Both the position numbers and the translations under genes were made by a program. 64,000 bases of DNA from contig JBBRAM010000006.1 in assembly GCA_038206765.1 (NCBI GenBank), forward strand, positions 1 to 64,000, read 5' to 3'. Shown piece by piece: positions 1-10,300 of this stretch. The notes under the pieces are model-generated. The model searched no databases. It was not told where the DNA came from and saw only the letters and a list, made by a program, of their open reading frames with translations. The DNA comes from UKL13-2 sp038206765 (lineage in GTDB: Bacteria > Pseudomonadota > Gammaproteobacteria > Burkholderiales > Usitatibacteraceae). Numbering within the stretch: position 1 is the first letter of the stretch; every line of letters begins with the position of its first letter.

Positions 1-177
1 AGAGCGCACCGTATTTTCATGGAACACTAACGTAATGCGCGTCGTGATCACCGGTTTTTCCGGCGAATAAATCGGCGCTTCCTTAGCACCTGTTGCTCTC
101 CCAGCAGGAGCAGCGAGGCGCGAACAGTCACGTCGCTAAACAAGCCCGGATAGAATCGCTTTCACGGGCGGTCAATA

Positions 178-197
178 TACTGTATAGATATACAGTA
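178..197. promoter_or_regulatory. LexA/SOS box overlapping the transposase start
   Basis: The 20-mer TACTGTATAGATATACAGTA differs at a single position from the classical LexA operator TACTG(TA)5CAGTA and contains the essential CTGT-N8-ACAG core. Its last base is the A of the transposase ATG. A repressor bound here would block transcription or initiation of the transposase. The match is direct; regulation by LexA is inferred. Confidence 0.7.
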
Positions 198-1762
198 TGC
201 AAACGCCGTCATCCACAGCCACGCGCCCAGCACCGCCGTCTGCCGCACCCGTAACCCCGGCCCACTACCAGCGCCACCGTCCCGAAGAAACCACGCTCTA
301 CCGCTTGGTGCAAACACACCTCAACACCTTCCTCGCCTTCGTTGATACAGAGACCGGCGGTGCGGGCCTACCCACCTTTGTCACCGACGAGTTCGATGCG
401 TTTCTGGCCTGCGGCATCCTCGCCCACGGCTTTCTGCGCCTTCGTTGCAATGGCTGCATGGAGGAGAAACTGGTGGCCTTCTCCTGCAAGCGTCGCGGCA
501 TCTGCCCCTCGTGCGGCACGCGGCGCATGGCCGAGGCAGCGGCCCATCTGGTCGATCATGTTATCCCCAAGGTGCCGGTGCGCCAGTGGGTGTTGTCGTT
601 CCCGATTCCCTTGCGCAGCCTGTTCGCTGTCCACCCCGAATTACTCGCGCCGATATTGCAGATCATCCATCGCGCAATTGCCACGTTTCTCATTGACCAG
701 ACCGGCATCAAGCGCGATCAGGCTGCTACTGGTGCCGTCACCCTCATCCAGCGCTTCGGTTCTGCTGCGAATCTGAACGTCCACCTGCATGCGCTGGTCC
801 TCGATGGCGTGTATGGCAAGCTGGATGCCGTGGACACCGTAGAGACCGTAAGCACCGCGGACGAGAGCATGCCCGCACCCGCTGCCGCACCCATCTTCCA
901 CGCAGCCGGCACGCCCACCCGCGCCGCACTGCAGGCGCTACTGGCCAAGATCATCACGCGCATCCTGCGGCTGCTGACACGGCTGGGTCATCTTGTCGAA
1001 GAGGATGGCCAGACCTATCTGACAGGTGGCGTCACCGATCCGGATGACGTGATGACCCCCTTGCAAGCCGCCGCCGCCAACTACCGCATCGCGCAGGGCC
1101 CGCGTGCGGGGCAGAAGGTGCTGAGCCTGCAGCTGGCACCGCGCCATCTGGCGCGAAGTGGTGAATCCAGGGCGCTGTGCGCCAATGCCCACGGTTTCAG
1201 CCTGCATGCCGGCGTGCGCGTGGCGGTCGATGACCGGCAGGGGCTGGAGCAACTGTGCCGCTATATCACCCGTCCGGCGATTGCCAACGAGCGCCTGAGT
1301 GTCAATCGCGCCGGGCAGGTGGTGCTGAAGCTGAAAACAGCCTGGCGCGATGGCACCAGCCACCATGTGATGGCGCCGATGGAATTCATGCAGCGTCTGG
1401 CGGCATTGGTGCCGCGACCGCGATTACACCTGATCCGCTTTCATGGGGTGCTGGCACCGAATGCGAAGCTGCGAAAGGCGGTGGTGCCGGTGCCGACGGT
1501 GGCGACCGCACCGGCGCACGCGGGCGATTGCGACCACCTGCCTGCCGGGAGCGCGAAGGGGCGCATGCGGTGGGCGCAGTTACTGAAGCGCGTGTTCGAT
1601 ATCGACATCGAGCACTGCCCGCATTGTGGTGGGCAACTGAAGCTGATCGCGGCCATCGAAGAACCAGCCGTCATCGCCCGCATCCTCACCCATCTGGGGC
1701 TGGCCGCCCAGCCGCCACCGCGCGCACCGGCCGTGCGGGTGGATTTGTTTCAGGCGGCTTGA
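197..1762 (+). CDS. IS91-family transposase (HUH/Y2 type)
   Basis: A 521-residue rolling-circle transposase. The N-terminal third has the zinc-binding Cys cluster (RCNGC about residues 82-86, SCKRRGICPSCGTRR about 94-108). The HUH metal-binding motif is in NVHLHALVLDGVYG (about residue 193), and the region LCRYITRPAIANERLS (about 351) is typical of the family's catalytic tyrosine segment. A second CPHCGGQLK zinc motif lies near the C terminus. The length is normal for the family and no frame disruption is seen, so it may be active. The gene is GC-richer than its neighbours, consistent with recent arrival. There is no clear Shine-Dalgarno sequence; the LexA-like box occupies the space just before ATG. 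Confidence 0.95.
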   Translation: MQTPSSTATRPAPPSAAPVTPAHYQRHRPEETTLYRLVQTHLNTFLAFVDTETGGAGLPTFVTDEFDAFLACGILAHGFLRLRCNGCMEEKLVAFSCKRRGICPSCGTRRMAEAAAHLVDHVIPKVPVRQWVLSFPIPLRSLFAVHPELLAPILQIIHRAIATFLIDQTGIKRDQAATGAVTLIQRFGSAANLNVHLHALVLDGVYGKLDAVDTVETVSTADESMPAPAAAPIFHAAGTPTRAALQALLAKIITRILRLLTRLGHLVEEDGQTYLTGGVTDPDDVMTPLQAAAANYRIAQGPRAGQKVLSLQLAPRHLARSGESRALCANAHGFSLHAGVRVAVDDRQGLEQLCRYITRPAIANERLSVNRAGQVVLKLKTAWRDGTSHHVMAPMEFMQRLAALVPRPRLHLIRFHGVLAPNAKLRKAVVPVPTVATAPAHAGDCDHLPAGSAKGRMRWAQLLKRVFDIDIEHCPHCGGQLKLIAAIEEPAVIARILTHLGLAAQPPPRAPAVRVDLFQAA

Positions 1763-2191
1763 GGCACAAATCGGACTGGATGGGGACAGGGCCGAGGGAG
1801 GTGCTCGGACTGTGCGCGGGTTATCGCTCGGATAGGGTGGAAGTCAGGCGCGATGGGCGCGCAATTTGTGTGCGATGTTGAGAAAACGGTGGGGTTTCAG
1901 TTGATGGGCACGCGTTTGACCACCCGTCCGCCATCGGATACATTCAGGAATTGCGAAAAATGGTGTTTGAAATTCCTATACCCCGAGATATTCAAAACTG
2001 TTGGCGATGTGCGAAAGCGAGTCGAAAAAGCGAGTCGGGAAGCTGAGACTAAATCCAAGCCCGTCTTGAAAGCGCAAAGCAAGAGTCAGAAATGACACGA
2101 TTTGGAGCCAGGTGTGAAGCTTACGGGAATGACCGCAATGGGTCGACAAGCGCCGGACGGCAATGCGTCTAATTGAACCGGGAGAAAGCGT
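1763..2191. other. Non-coding stretch downstream of the IS91 transposase
   Basis: About 430 bases with no gene I can support. The first ~100 bases remain GC-rich and probably belong to the IS element; composition drops to the local background after about 1890. An 80-codon open frame at 1853-2095 crosses this boundary and resembles nothing I recognise. Confidence 0.5.
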
Positions 2192-2569
2192 GTGTTGAAG
2201 GCAAATCGGCAATCATTGGACGAAACTCTACAGGCGACCTCGGATGTCCTTTTTCCAGCTGATCTTGGCGAAGCGAAGGTCACCATTTTTAGTCGCGATT
2301 GTGATGGTGATACGCCGCTGCATGTCATGGTTCGGCGTGCGGATAACTATGCGGTTCAACAGCTGATTGAGGCCGGTTCTGACGTCAATGCCATAGGCGA
2401 TATGGGAGAAACGCCACTACACACGGCGGTATACGCAGGAAGCGCTGAGATCATAAAATTATTGCTTGCGGCTGGTGCTCGTGATGACATTCGTAGCGAA
2501 TTTGGCGACACGCAGCTTGAGCGCGCTATTAACATTGGAGGAGAAGTTGCAAAATTGCTGCGCAAGTAA
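2192..2569 (+). CDS. Ankyrin-repeat protein
   Basis: A 125-residue protein with two good ankyrin repeats: residues about 38-70 (DGDTPLHVMVRRADNYAVQQ...) and 71-103 (MGETPLHTAVYAGSAEIIK...), then a partial third repeat. The TPLH and LLxAGA signatures are clear. There is no signal peptide, so it is probably a cytoplasmic protein-protein interaction module; the partner is unknown. The start is a GTG with GGAG about seven bases upstream; a TTG one codon later is the alternative. It sits between the IS element and a DUF3291 gene in what looks like an accessory strip. Confidence 0.85.
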   Translation: MLKANRQSLDETLQATSDVLFPADLGEAKVTIFSRDCDGDTPLHVMVRRADNYAVQQLIEAGSDVNAIGDMGETPLHTAVYAGSAEIIKLLLAAGARDDIRSEFGDTQLERAINIGGEVAKLLRK

Positions 2570-2632
2570 TTCGTCACCTTTGGGTCGCCAGTTGCCAATT
2601 ATTTTCCCTGATCAAACTCAATAAGGAGGCGT

Positions 2633-3130
2633 ATGTATCACTACGAACTTGCGCAGCTAAACGTTGCTCTCATGAAAGAACCGCTAGAGTCGCCAGGCAT
2701 GGCCGACTTTGTGGCGAACCTTGATCGAATCAATGCGCAAGCAGAATTATCGCCAGGATTCGTATGGCGTCTTCAGACAGAGGAAGGCGATGCTACGGCC
2801 CTGCGCCCTATGGGTGAGAACACGCTGGTCAACATTTCGGTTTGGCAAGACGTATCGTCGCTGAACCGCTTCGTATACAAGTCGGCGCATGTAGAGATCA
2901 TGCGGCGCCGTATAGAATGGTTTGAGCGCATGTCGGTAGCCTACGTCGTACTTTGGTGGGTTCCAAAAGGTCACCGACCAACGGTGGCGGAGGCGGAGGA
3001 AAAGTTGTTGCTTCTCCGAGAGAAGGGAGCAACCGCTGAAGCTTTTACGTTTCGGCAAGTATTTCTACCTCCTGACGAAAAGCAATTGCGGGCACCGTTT
3101 GCATTCGGCGACGAGTGTCCAGCGACGTAG
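2633..3130 (+). CDS. DUF3291 family protein
   Basis: A 165-residue cytoplasmic protein of the DUF3291 family, related in fold to small monooxygenase-like (dimeric alpha/beta barrel) proteins. Family hallmarks are the start YELAQLNVALMKEPLESP, the central FVWRLQTEEGDA, the stretch LVNISVWQDVSSLNRFVYKS and AYVVLWWVPKGHRPTVAEA. The function of the family is not established; a role in modifying or sensing a small molecule is only a guess. A strong ribosome site (AAGGAGG, five bases before ATG) fixes the start. It follows the ankyrin gene by 63 bases on the same strand and may be cotranscribed with it. Confidence 0.9.
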   Translation: MYHYELAQLNVALMKEPLESPGMADFVANLDRINAQAELSPGFVWRLQTEEGDATALRPMGENTLVNISVWQDVSSLNRFVYKSAHVEIMRRRIEWFERMSVAYVVLWWVPKGHRPTVAEAEEKLLLLREKGATAEAFTFRQVFLPPDEKQLRAPFAFGDECPAT

Positions 3131-3346
3131 TCGCCCTATGGCGCGGCATTCAACGGTCAGACGTGCCGGAAAATTTGGTCGTTTGAGGGATGGGCATTGA
3201 ATATTGAATTGGCGTAAAACGGCTTCGCAAAATTAATCAGCAAGTCAGGATACGACCGACTGGTCAAACTAAAACGCGATTTTTTCCATCAGGATGGTCA
3301 AAAATCAATGCGCGTCAGCACCTTAATCGAGTTAACGGAATTTAAT

Positions 3347-3385
3347 GGGCCCCGAATGGGCCCTCGATGGGCCCTCATAGGGCCC
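3347..3385. repeat. Four GGGCCC palindromes at exact 11-bp spacing
   Basis: GGGCCC occurs at 3347, 3358, 3369 and 3380, with AT-containing five-base spacers. Each site is self-complementary, and the 11-bp period places all four on nearly the same helical face. The array lies in a 300-base gap (3131-3432) between the DUF3291 gene and the tRNA-Thr terminator; the rest of that gap holds no gene I can see. Confidence 0.9.
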
Positions 3386-3395
3386 TCGTTAAAGT

Positions 3396-3424
3396 AAAAA
3401 AGACTTACTTTGCAGTAAGTCTTT
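3396..3424 (-). terminator. Rho-independent terminator of the tRNA-Thr gene
   Basis: An 11-bp perfect stem (AAAGACTTACT at 3399-3409 with AGTAAGTCTTT at 3414-3424), a 4-base loop, and on the minus strand a run of six T residues at its foot. It lies eight bases beyond the CCA end of the tRNA gene. Confidence 0.85.
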
Positions 3425-3432
3425 GATTTTAT

Positions 3433-3508
3433 TGGTGCCGAAAAGAGGAATCGAACCTCCGACCTTCGCATTACGAATGCGCTGCTCTACCAACTGAGCT
3501 ATTTCGGC
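3433..3508 (-). tRNA. tRNA-Thr (anticodon CGU)
   Basis: Read on the minus strand, a 76-base cloverleaf: acceptor GCCGAAA pairs with TTTCGGC, the D arm has AGCTCAGTTGGTAGAGC, the anticodon loop contains TTCGTAA, and the T arm contains GGTTCGATTCC. The discriminator A and the CCA end are encoded. The anticodon CGT and overall sequence closely match the threonine isoacceptor known as thrW in E. coli. The 3' end faces the accessory strip at 1-3.4 kb, the side on which tRNA-targeting islands insert. Confidence 0.95.
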
Positions 3509-3640
3509 AACTTTCAGTCCATTGCAGCACACAACCAAGTACGCAAATAGACCGTCCATATTTTATAACGACTCAAAAAAATTTACGCCAAACACGCAAT
3601 AAAATTTATTTTAATTTAGACCATAGTAGCGAAAATAGAT

Positions 3641-4309
3641 TTAGCGACGATTTCCCGTAACGCTGCTGCCACGGTTTAGAGGCGTGAACTTTACCTCAAT
3701 CGTTAACTGCGATTTAACTGGTATTCCCAGCAATCGCCCGGGGGAGAATTTGGCTTTTTCGAAAGCCGCGCTCGCGGCCAGGTCGAAAATTTCCTTGGGG
3801 AACGCGCTCAGCACCACCGCCCTCTCAACATTGCCTTGCTCATTGATAAGCAAGCGCAGAACTACGGTCCCTTGTTGGCCAATCCCGCCGTCCGGATAGA
3901 CGGGTTCGACATCCGTCAACGGGACGGGCGGTTGGTCAAGATGATTGGACGTCGCGTAGTCGGGAAAGGACGTATCTATTGCCGCGATTGGTACCGGAGG
4001 AAGTGCCGGTGTCTCGTTTTTTTTGTTTTCTAAATCGGGGCGAATGCGTTGATCTGCCTCAGTCAGCGCAGGCGGGGCCAACGATTTTTCAGATGTGTCT
4101 GACTTTAAAATTTGCGGTGGATTTGGTTTTTGCGTTATCCCCTGCTTGGCGCTACTCAGCGGCACTAGCCAAGCCGACAAACCAGCACGTTCCGAGCTTC
4201 TTGGTTTGAAGTCAAATGTACTTGTTACCCATAGATAGCCGACGGCGTGAGCACCCAACGACAAACCAATCGCCGCGTACCATGTTATTAAGCCTGAACG
4301 GTTGCCCAT
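3641..4309 (-). CDS. TonB-family energy-transducer-like protein
   Basis: About 222 residues: a short cytoplasmic start, one transmembrane helix (about residues 8-28), a Pro/Lys-rich periplasmic spacer (about 45-125), and a TonB C-terminal domain (about 130-212) with VEPVYPDGGIGQQGTVVLRL and AFEKAKFSPGRLLGIPVKS. TonB proteins couple the inner-membrane proton gradient (via ExbBD) to outer-membrane transporters. No exbB, exbD or TonB-dependent receptor is nearby; instead the gene follows the giant pilY1 by 77 bases on the same strand. Its partner is therefore unclear. ATG at 4309 is preferred over the TTG one codon upstream. Confidence 0.85.
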   Translation of the reverse strand: MGNRSGLITWYAAIGLSLGAHAVGYLWVTSTFDFKPRSSERAGLSAWLVPLSSAKQGITQKPNPPQILKSDTSEKSLAPPALTEADQRIRPDLENKKNETPALPPVPIAAIDTSFPDYATSNHLDQPPVPLTDVEPVYPDGGIGQQGTVVLRLLINEQGNVERAVVLSAFPKEIFDLAASAAFEKAKFSPGRLLGIPVKSQLTIEVKFTPLNRGSSVTGNRR

Positions 4310-4326
4310 CAATTTAATGACTCACT

Positions 4327-4357
4327 CATTTCACCTGCCAAGTCGGCAGATGAAATG
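4327..4357 (-). promoter_or_regulatory. Stable hairpin between pilY1 and the TonB-like gene
   Basis: Arms CATTTCACCTGCC and GGCAGATGAAATG form a 13-bp stem with one mismatch around a 5-base loop. There is no T-run after it on the minus strand, so it is not a classical terminator. It could protect the long pilY1 message from 3' decay or separate expression of the two genes. The structure is seen; the role is inferred. Confidence 0.5.
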
Positions 4358-4386
4358 AACCAGGAATATCAATCTACTTTTCTCTG

Positions 4387-7300
4387 CTACTGCGTTGGCA
4401 GAATCTCTCGCCAGCTAATCCGTTTGCCCGTTGGTGGCAGCGGCCTAGTCTGGAATAGTTGGTTAAACGCAGGAGCCAGTGTGGTACTCGGGCTTGGGTT
4501 ACCCGGTGTTATGAGCGCGTATATCTGATTACTCGTGGTCAATACAGTCGTGAGCCCGACCAGTAACGTATTCTGATAAACCACAGATATCGGTTGGCTT
4601 GGGTTAACTGCCAGACCGTCTTGTGCAAACAACTGCGTGAAGTAACCGGTGCCACCGCCGCTACATGCTGCGTTGCTAGGCAAATTGCTGATAATGCCAA
4701 TCGTGCCAGATTGCAATTGCATATCCACGTTGATGCGTTCGCCAGCATTGGGCAAGTCGACTACCCAGCCGTTCGTTACCGTACATGCGCTAGCAGTTCC
4801 TGTGCACGCTACACTTCGAGGTGCGGTGCCGGTGCCAGAAATTCTGTTCGGCGCAAGTGATGAGCGTAGGTTGGAGTAAGCCGTTGTTGTCAGCAGTGGG
4901 TCAACAATACCGTAGACGGATTGAGTCTGAGTAGTGCCCAAATCAGTTGTGCCCAGCAATTTTCCTGTCCCCACGAACAAATAGGTGGTTGTTCCGTTCA
5001 GCTCTGCAATATTGACAGCCGTCGTAATCGGTTGCGCAACACCCAACGGATCCGACGTTGTGCCAATCAAAACGGCAGCTGGAGTGGCCGACACATTATT
5101 AACATCGAAACGCCAGATATTGCCAAGCAAATCACCACCATACACACGTAGAGAAGTGTTATTCACTGAAGGGTTGTCAACAAAGCTAGTGATCTGCGCT
5201 AAGCCTGAAGGGTTAAGCGCAGTCCCAGCGCCTGTACCAATTTTGTAAAGAATATTGCCGGTGAATGCGTTCAGGATATAGAGGTAGCCCTGCCCGTCGC
5301 CCAATATTGCCGGGCTATTGATATTGTTGTAACCAGAGGTCACCATCACAACCCAAGTACCGTCCGCTAACTTGGTAATAATCGGGCGGCCATAAGAAAG
5401 ACCCAAATGGCAATCAGAGGTGATTGGCGAACCTGAGTAGCAGGTCGCTCCTCTTTTGAACTCCCAAAGGCCTTTTGGATTCACTGGATCAGTAACATCT
5501 AGCGCGTAGTAGCCGTTGCCACCGCTGTTTAATCCCCCGACTAAAATCGTCTTCCAGCTAGACGTAACAGAATCGTAGGCGTCGCCAGAAATCGGTGAGC
5601 CATCAACGGTATAGATGTGGTTACTACCGTAGTTTGCATCTGCCAATTTATAAATATTGGCGGCAACCGACGATGGAATAACCGACCATGCCTCCGTGCC
5701 ACCCTGCGTATCGGTCGGACTCGTACCTGCATACAACGCATGCAACATTCCATCATTGGAAGGGACATACAGCATCGGCGCGCGGCTCGCATTTGCGGTC
5801 TTAAAGGTTGAATAGCCGGTGTCCGCATAAAACTGCGACGGCGACGTCACATATGCTGGTGCACCATCAACAATGTCGCCCAATATGCCGCTACGCGTGC
5901 GGAAATATTTACCCACTTTATTGGTCTCAAATTGTTCGTTGCCACGATAACCCCTGAGGAAGTTAACCAACGGGGTGCCAGCGGCAAGCGAGCGTTGATT
6001 CACCGTCCCGCTAGTACCATCAGTCATGCTGGCGTATTGGCTTAACAGTGCAAGCGGGGTTGCGCCAAACAATGCTTGCTCGCTAGCGTTTAGGCCAGTA
6101 TTAGCGGCGCCAGTTGGATTGCCGCTGGCATCACATCTGAAACTGTTCCAAGTGAAGTTGACTAAATTATTAGCCGCACCACTACGCATCAGGTAAATAT
6201 TGCGGTTGTCGCAAAAATTCCCGACAAGCGAGTTAAGTTTTGTCGATGCTGACCAGAATGGGGTTGACGACGCGACTGCTGTTGTTACATTGAGTGTGCT
6301 AGCCGTAACGTCACCAGTCCAGGCAACGGTTGTGAAACTCGGTGCGTATGAGAAATTGCTGGTCGGCGTGAGTACAGGGTTTGCAATCGAAGCACCAGCG
6401 CCGGCGCCGAGTTGCGAGGTGATTCCGTTCAACGCACCCAACAAACCATTGACAACGGATGTCGGATCTCCCGCACTAAAGTATAGCCCACGTCCATTTA
6501 CGGCAGCGTGCCAGTAGTCGTCAATCGCGCGCGCACTTTGGTATAACGTCGGGGAGGCGACATAGTTATATGTCGGATCTGGCCAGACGGGCCAATCTTT
6601 AACACCGGTACGAATATCGGCAAAGTCCCCGGTCGTGGCTGTTTTGTAATTGGGGTTGTAATTCACCGTTCCGGTGACGCCCAAAGCAATAGTGAATGTT
6701 GTCATATGCTGCCAAGGAGCACGGTCATCCTCGGGGCCAGAATTAGACGATGGCACGTTGTCCGGCATCGATGGCCGCAGATCAGTTACATAATAATATT
6801 GAGCAACGTCCGATAGGGAGTTCAGACTGCCTGTCAATGTTGTCCCACTGGTCGAGCAAGGCCAAGATGTGCAGCCCCCGGGCAATGCCGGCGGCAACAA
6901 TCCTAAAATCGGATCGGTGGTGCCGGGTGCGGTCAACCCCAAAATGGACGGTAGCGTATTAATTCCGGGCGTGTAGCAAACACCATTCAAATCTGCGGCG
7001 CTGGTTGTCGTCGGCGCTGCTGTTGATTGGCTCACTTGTGTGCCACCGCTGAATTGGGTGGTCGTTACGGTAGTGGTCGTGGCGTACTGAACTTTTTGGC
7101 CGGGCACTGCAACACATGTGGTGGTGATAAAGCTATTCGCACCAGATGCAGCCGACGCAACGCAGCCCAATATTGGAGTGACAGGCGCCGTTGTAATCGG
7201 CGGCGGGCAGGTAGTTGTTACCCAGCTATTGCCGGCGGTTGCGGTAGCTGGCGTACAACTTGCGACCGGAACCGCCGTTGTGGTGTTGCTGCCGCAGGTT

Positions 7301-10300
7301 GAGGTTACCCAACCGTTTCCTAATGTGCCCGATGAGGCGGTACAAGTCTGCACGGGCGTCGGGCCGCTGTTTACGACGCCACAGCTGGTAGTAACAAAGT
7401 TATTGCCAGCTACAGGCGATGCCGCACTGCACGATCCGCTAGGAACCGCGGTCGGGCCAGTCACAATCGGTGCTGGGCAAGTTGTCGCGACATAACTATT
7501 GCCTGAATTGGCCGACACCGGCGTGCACGTTGCCACCGGCGTTGGACCAGACGTAATAGGTGCGGGGCAGGTGGTGGTGGTCCAACTATTGCCCGACGAG
7601 GCTGCAGCCGCAGTACAGTTGGAAACAGGGACGTTCGTTGTTACCACAGGTGCCGGGCAGGTAACAGTGGTGAAGCTATTGCCCGCGTTGGCGGCTGCGG
7701 CAGTACAGGATGCCACTGGCGCGTTAGTGGTGACATTGGGCGCAGGGCAGGTGGTGGTAGTCCATGTATTACCGGCACTGGCCGCGGAGGGTGTGCAGCT
7801 TGCGACTGGCACATTGGTGGTCACTACAGGCGCTGGACAAGTTGTTGCAGTAAATGAATTGCCTGCAGATGGACCAACAGGAGTACAGGTTCCGACGGGT
7901 GTTGGCCCCGTTGTTATTGCCGTCGGACATGTAACCATAGTCCAGCTATTACCAGCGGATGCAGCGGCAGAGCTACAGCTTGCAACCGGAACGTTGGTTG
8001 TCACAATCGGTGCAGGACAGCTGGTCGCCGTCCAGCCATTGCCAGCGGATGCAGCAGCGGCGGTACAGCTTGCAACCGGCGTATTCGACGTGACCACGGA
8101 ATTACAAGTAGTGGTCGTAAAGGCATTTCCTGGTACAGCTGCTGCCGCCGTACACGACGCAACCCCGATCGGCCCGGTATTATTCACACCGCAACTCGTC
8201 GCCAGCCAGCTATTGCCAGCCGATGCTGCAGAAGGTGTGCACGATACCACCGGTGTAGGCCCAGAGGCCAAAGGTGAACAGGTTGTAGACGTGAACAGGT
8301 TGCCCGCATTCGCCGCAGATGCTGTACAGGTTGCGACTGGCACATTCGTTGTAACGTTCGGCGGTGGACAAGTGGTAGTCGTGTAGCCATTGCCAGCGGT
8401 GGGGCCTGACGGCGTGCAGGTCAAAACAGGAATATTGGTCGTATTGTTGGCATTACAAGTAATGGTCGTCCAGCCATTACCGACGCTTGCGGTTTGCGGT
8501 GTACAGGTTGCAACGCCAACTGGTCCGGTAACGATACTGCCGCAAGTTGTCGCAACGAATGCATTGCCTGCACTTGGCGCAACTGTGGTGCATGACCCTA
8601 CCACTGTTGGCCCCGTCAATATAGTTGGCCCAACGCAAGTTGTGGTTGTATAAGCATTACCCGCGTTTGCACCAGACGGCGTGCACGTGAGTACGGGTAC
8701 GTTTGAGGTGGTAATTGGCGCAGGACAAGTCGTTGTTGTGTAGCTGTTGCCGGCCGATGCAGCGGCGGCTGTACAAGTTGCAACCGGAACATTCGTCGTC
8801 GTGAGCGGCGCTGGACAGGTCGTGGTTGTGTAAGCGTTGCCAGAGCCCGCGACCGCCGGTGTACAGCTTGCCACTGGCACATTGGTAGTAACAGTCGGCG
8901 CCGGGCAGGTTGTGGCCGTGTAGCTGTTGCCTGCATTCGCCCCAACCGCTGTACAGGTGAGAACCGGGGTCGGCCCAGTGCTCACTGGTGAACAGGTTGT
9001 TGATGTGTAGCTATTGCCCGAGTTGGCTCCCGATGCGGTACAAGTTGCCACTGGCACATTTGTCGTCACGATTGCTGCTGGACATGTTGTGGTGATGTAA
9101 CTATTACCCGAGTTGGCTGACGCGGGCGTACAAGTTGCAACCGGCACGTTCGACGTGACGACCGGCGCGGGGCATGTTGTGGTGGTGTAGCCATTTCCGG
9201 CGGTTGGGCCGGAAGCGGAACAGCTTACAACAGGTATGTTTGTCGAATTATTAGGCGCACAGGTTGTTGCGGTCCAACTATTGCTCGAACCAGCGGTGGC
9301 CGGTGTGCAACTCGCCACACCTGTCGGGCCAGTCGTCGCGGTGCCGCAGGTTGTAGCGGTATAACCGTTCCCTGCTGAAGCCGCAATCGGCGAGCAAGAG
9401 GACACACCAGTTGGACCGGTTGGTGTTGACGTACAAGTGACAGTGAGCCATGCATTTCCGGAGCCGCCAGTTTGTGGCGAACACGACGCGACTGGAACAT
9501 TCGATGTGTTATTCGTTGAACAGGTTGTTGTTGTCCAGCTATTGCCCGCAGATGCGGATGCGTTCGTACAGCTAGCAACACCGGTCGGACCTGTTGTGGG
9601 GGTTGCACAGGTGGTGGTGGTGTAGTTATTACCTGCGGTAGGACCGATTGGGCTACAGCTTGAAACGCCTGTGGGCCCTGTATTAACCGCGCCGCAGGTT
9701 GTTGTGACATAGCTATTGCCCGCCGATGCCGACGCTGCTGTACATGTTGAAACGGCGGTTGGTCCACTGTTATTGGGTGTGCATGTCGTGGTGGTGTAGT
9801 TGTTGCCTGCCGAGCCCGACGCTGGTGTGCAGCTGGCAACCGGTACGCTGGTTGTATTGTTTGTCGAACATGTCGTAGTGGTAAATCCATTTCCTGAACT
9901 GGCAGTCGATGGCGTACAGCTCGCAACCGGTGCATTGGTTGCAATAACCGCGGTTGAACACGTGGTTGCAATAAAGTTGTTTCCTGCAACCGGCGAAGCA
10001 GCCGTGCAAGACGCAACCAATGTTGGGCCGGTTGCAATCGAGGAACAGGTGAACACGCCAGTCGTTACACAAGGCGGCGCAACCGGCGAAGAAAGTTCGG
10101 TGCTGGCGTCGTAGCGGAAGTACTGCAGCGTGCTCTGCGAAACCCGTGTTTGGGTCTGCAAATTTTGCACTGTACTTTGTAATGTTTGTGCCGTGCTGCG
10201 CGTAGTTTGGCTGGTGCTCTGCGTATTTTGCGTCGTACTCTGCAGATTCTGCGTCTGGCTTCGCTTGATCTGCAGCGTGCTCAATGTCACCTGCGAGGTG

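Larger units (their letters stand above)
178..1762 (+). mobile_element. IS91-family insertion sequence (ends not resolved)
   Basis: The element is recognised from its transposase and from a base composition clearly richer in GC than the flanking genes. IS91 elements move by rolling-circle replication and leave no target duplication or terminal inverted repeats, so exact ends cannot be read from one copy. The coordinates cover only the operator and the transposase; the real element probably extends some way on both sides (roughly 1-1900). Confidence 0.6.

Noticed and set aside
1853..2095. 80-codon frame downstream of the IS91 transposase
   Set aside because: It spans the composition boundary between the IS and flanking DNA, lacks a ribosome site and matches no family I know.
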